A stretch of DNA of 5,031 nucleotides from Candidatus Bathyarchaeota archaeon (GTDB lineage Archaea > Thermoproteota > Bathyarchaeia > Bathyarchaeales > Bathyarchaeaceae): the NCBI GenBank assembly GCA_020344715.1, contig CP070828.1, forward strand, positions 1,243,697-1,248,727, written 5' to 3'. Position numbers and translations under genes: made by a program. Position 1 is the first letter of the stretch, and each line of letters begins with the position of its first letter. The notes beneath the pieces were generated by a model, which had not been told where the DNA came from, searched no databases, and saw only the letters and a program-made list of their open reading frames with translations. This document shows positions 3,950-5,031 of this stretch, in pieces.

Positions 3950-5031
3950 ATGGCGAATAGCATGATTCGAAGAATGCGACAACTGAAAAGAATAGCGTTA
4001 GCCACAATTCTGCTTTCTTCAATGATTTCGTTAATCGTTGGATCAAAGACAAGTCTGGTTGCGAAGGCGGCTTCTTCAAGCAACACGATGAAGCCTATGG
4101 AGTTCTTCTTCCACTACTTGGACAATCCCGTGACGGTCGCTGGAGTGCAGACAAAATACGTCATGAACACTACCAGATGGTTCAAATTCCTTACCCAGCA
4201 AGAGGCGCATGCAAACTCTTTCTACAAACCCATCGGGCAACCCAAAGTAGTTGTTGACTTCTATCTGTACCCTAACTTCGCAGGTCCAACGACACTTAAT
4301 GGCACATGGCAAGTCTTTCTGTGGGTGAACAGCTCAGCCTATACGCCAGCGGGATTTGACCTTGAATTTAGAGAAATCACAATTGGAGGGGTTACCCTCT
4401 GGGATTCTGGATTGCTGAATCCAACCGTGACAAGCACTGTTGGAGAATACGTGGATGTTCCTGTCTCTAACTACAATCTTTCGGTTCCACTCGTCCACAG
4501 TTTCAGTGTTGACACGACGCTTTTGGTGGAAATAACGATCAACGCAGGCGCGTCCGCGGACACTCGAATATGGTACGGCTCCGCCCTATATCCAAGCAAG
4601 GCTATTCTTCCAGCTGAGGATTATGCTCAACCTGTGTCCATCAAGACATATGCCGTTGACAATTCAGAGACAACGATCTTTCACCGCAATTGGAGTGAGA
4701 GTCAACGCAAAGTCATAGTTCGCGCAAACGTTACTGATCCATTTGGTGGTTACGACGTCTACCGGGTCAACATGACAATTCTAGATCCCGAAGGTGAACC
4801 TGTTCTCGACAATACCGAGATGACCCGCGTGTCCAATGGGCAATGGCGCGTCAAGTATATTCACCTTTTCGAAGCAAACTGGTCCTATCCAGAAACCGCA
4901 ATGCTGGGCAACTACACGGTGACCGTCACCGTCATTGATAACAATGGATACTACCATAACATCGACGTAGGTGTCTTCGACCCTTTCATCGAGAAACGCA
5001 CACACACCTTCACCATAGGCATCATCGAATA
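3950..5031 (+). CDS. Secreted, N-glycosylation-rich beta-sandwich surface protein (partial, C-terminus at window edge)
   Basis: The frame is open for 360 codons and ends with an incomplete codon 'TA', so the stop may be the very next base or the protein may continue. A basic N-terminus and hydrophobic core (IALATILLSSMISLIVG, about 15-31), followed by Ala/Ser-rich residues, form a Sec-type signal peptide. The mature part has an N-terminal beta domain (about 50-215) and a second Ig-like domain (about 227-342) with the archaeal surface-protein signature VRANVTDPFGGYDVYRVNMT. Nine N-x-S/T sequons (N73, N117, N127, N176, N247, N260, N274, N310, N321) suggest dense N-glycosylation. No anchor or catalytic motif is visible. 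ATG 3950 is chosen because the TATA box predicts a transcript starting beside it; ATG 3962 in the same frame is the alternative. The likely role is as a cell-envelope or extracellular protein; the precise function is unknown. Confidence 0.85.
   Translation, partial: MANSMIRRMRQLKRIALATILLSSMISLIVGSKTSLVAKAASSSNTMKPMEFFFHYLDNPVTVAGVQTKYVMNTTRWFKFLTQQEAHANSFYKPIGQPKVVVDFYLYPNFAGPTTLNGTWQVFLWVNSSAYTPAGFDLEFREITIGGVTLWDSGLLNPTVTSTVGEYVDVPVSNYNLSVPLVHSFSVDTTLLVEITINAGASADTRIWYGSALYPSKAILPAEDYAQPVSIKTYAVDNSETTIFHRNWSESQRKVIVRANVTDPFGGYDVYRVNMTILDPEGEPVLDNTEMTRVSNGQWRVKYIHLFEANWSYPETAMLGNYTVTVTVIDNNGYYHNIDVGVFDPFIEKRTHTFTIGIIE

Noticed and set aside
4076..5005. Minus-strand open frames at 4076-4312 and 4781-5005
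   Set aside because: Both lie antisense to the continuous 360-codon surface-protein frame with its signal peptide and regular sequons. They are shadows.
1..5031. Search for tRNA, rRNA, CRISPR arrays, insertion sequences and attachment sites
   Set aside because: I saw no cloverleaf, no spaced direct repeats, no transposase motifs and no terminal inverted repeats by eye. A covariance-model scan could not be run.

Overview
The window looks archaeal. TATA/BRE-like boxes sit about 25 bases ahead of probable transcript starts, Shine-Dalgarno matches are of the GGTG/GGAG type, GTG and TTG starts are used, and a T-tract resembling an archaeal terminator follows one gene. The gene content fits as well: a Cys-rich DUF3795 protein, an ArsR-type regulator with a GyrI-like domain, and a secreted protein rich in N-glycosylation sequons. 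The base composition is moderate. A mesophilic lineage such as Bathyarchaeia is my best guess, but nothing in the window fixes the phylum.

The left half (1-2266) is transcribed leftward. It holds a GNAT acetyltransferase cut by the left edge (1-561), a membrane protein that joins an exported superoxide-reductase/desulfoferrodoxin-like domain to a four-helix DUF420-like membrane domain (649-1497), a roughly 300-base interval with one doubtful four-cysteine ORF (1498-1801), and a DUF3795 protein with an added zinc ribbon (1802-2266).

A divergent promoter region (2267-2487) separates these from the rightward half. That half holds an ArsR-type winged-helix regulator fused to a GyrI-like effector-binding domain (2488-3360), a T-run terminator, a small helical hypothetical protein with an ambiguous start (3435-3746), a 203-base interval with a doubtful 53-residue ORF, and a secreted, probably N-glycosylated beta-sandwich surface protein that runs off the right edge (3950-5031).

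The genes do not form one clear pathway. The most coherent unit is the divergent pair of Cys-rich DUF3795 protein and ligand-sensing regulator, which share an intergenic region with repeated operator-like octamers. The most unusual protein is the SOR-like/DUF420-like fusion. Its architecture suggests an extracytoplasmic iron site tethered to a possible haem-binding or quinol-facing membrane module, which is inference from visible residues only.
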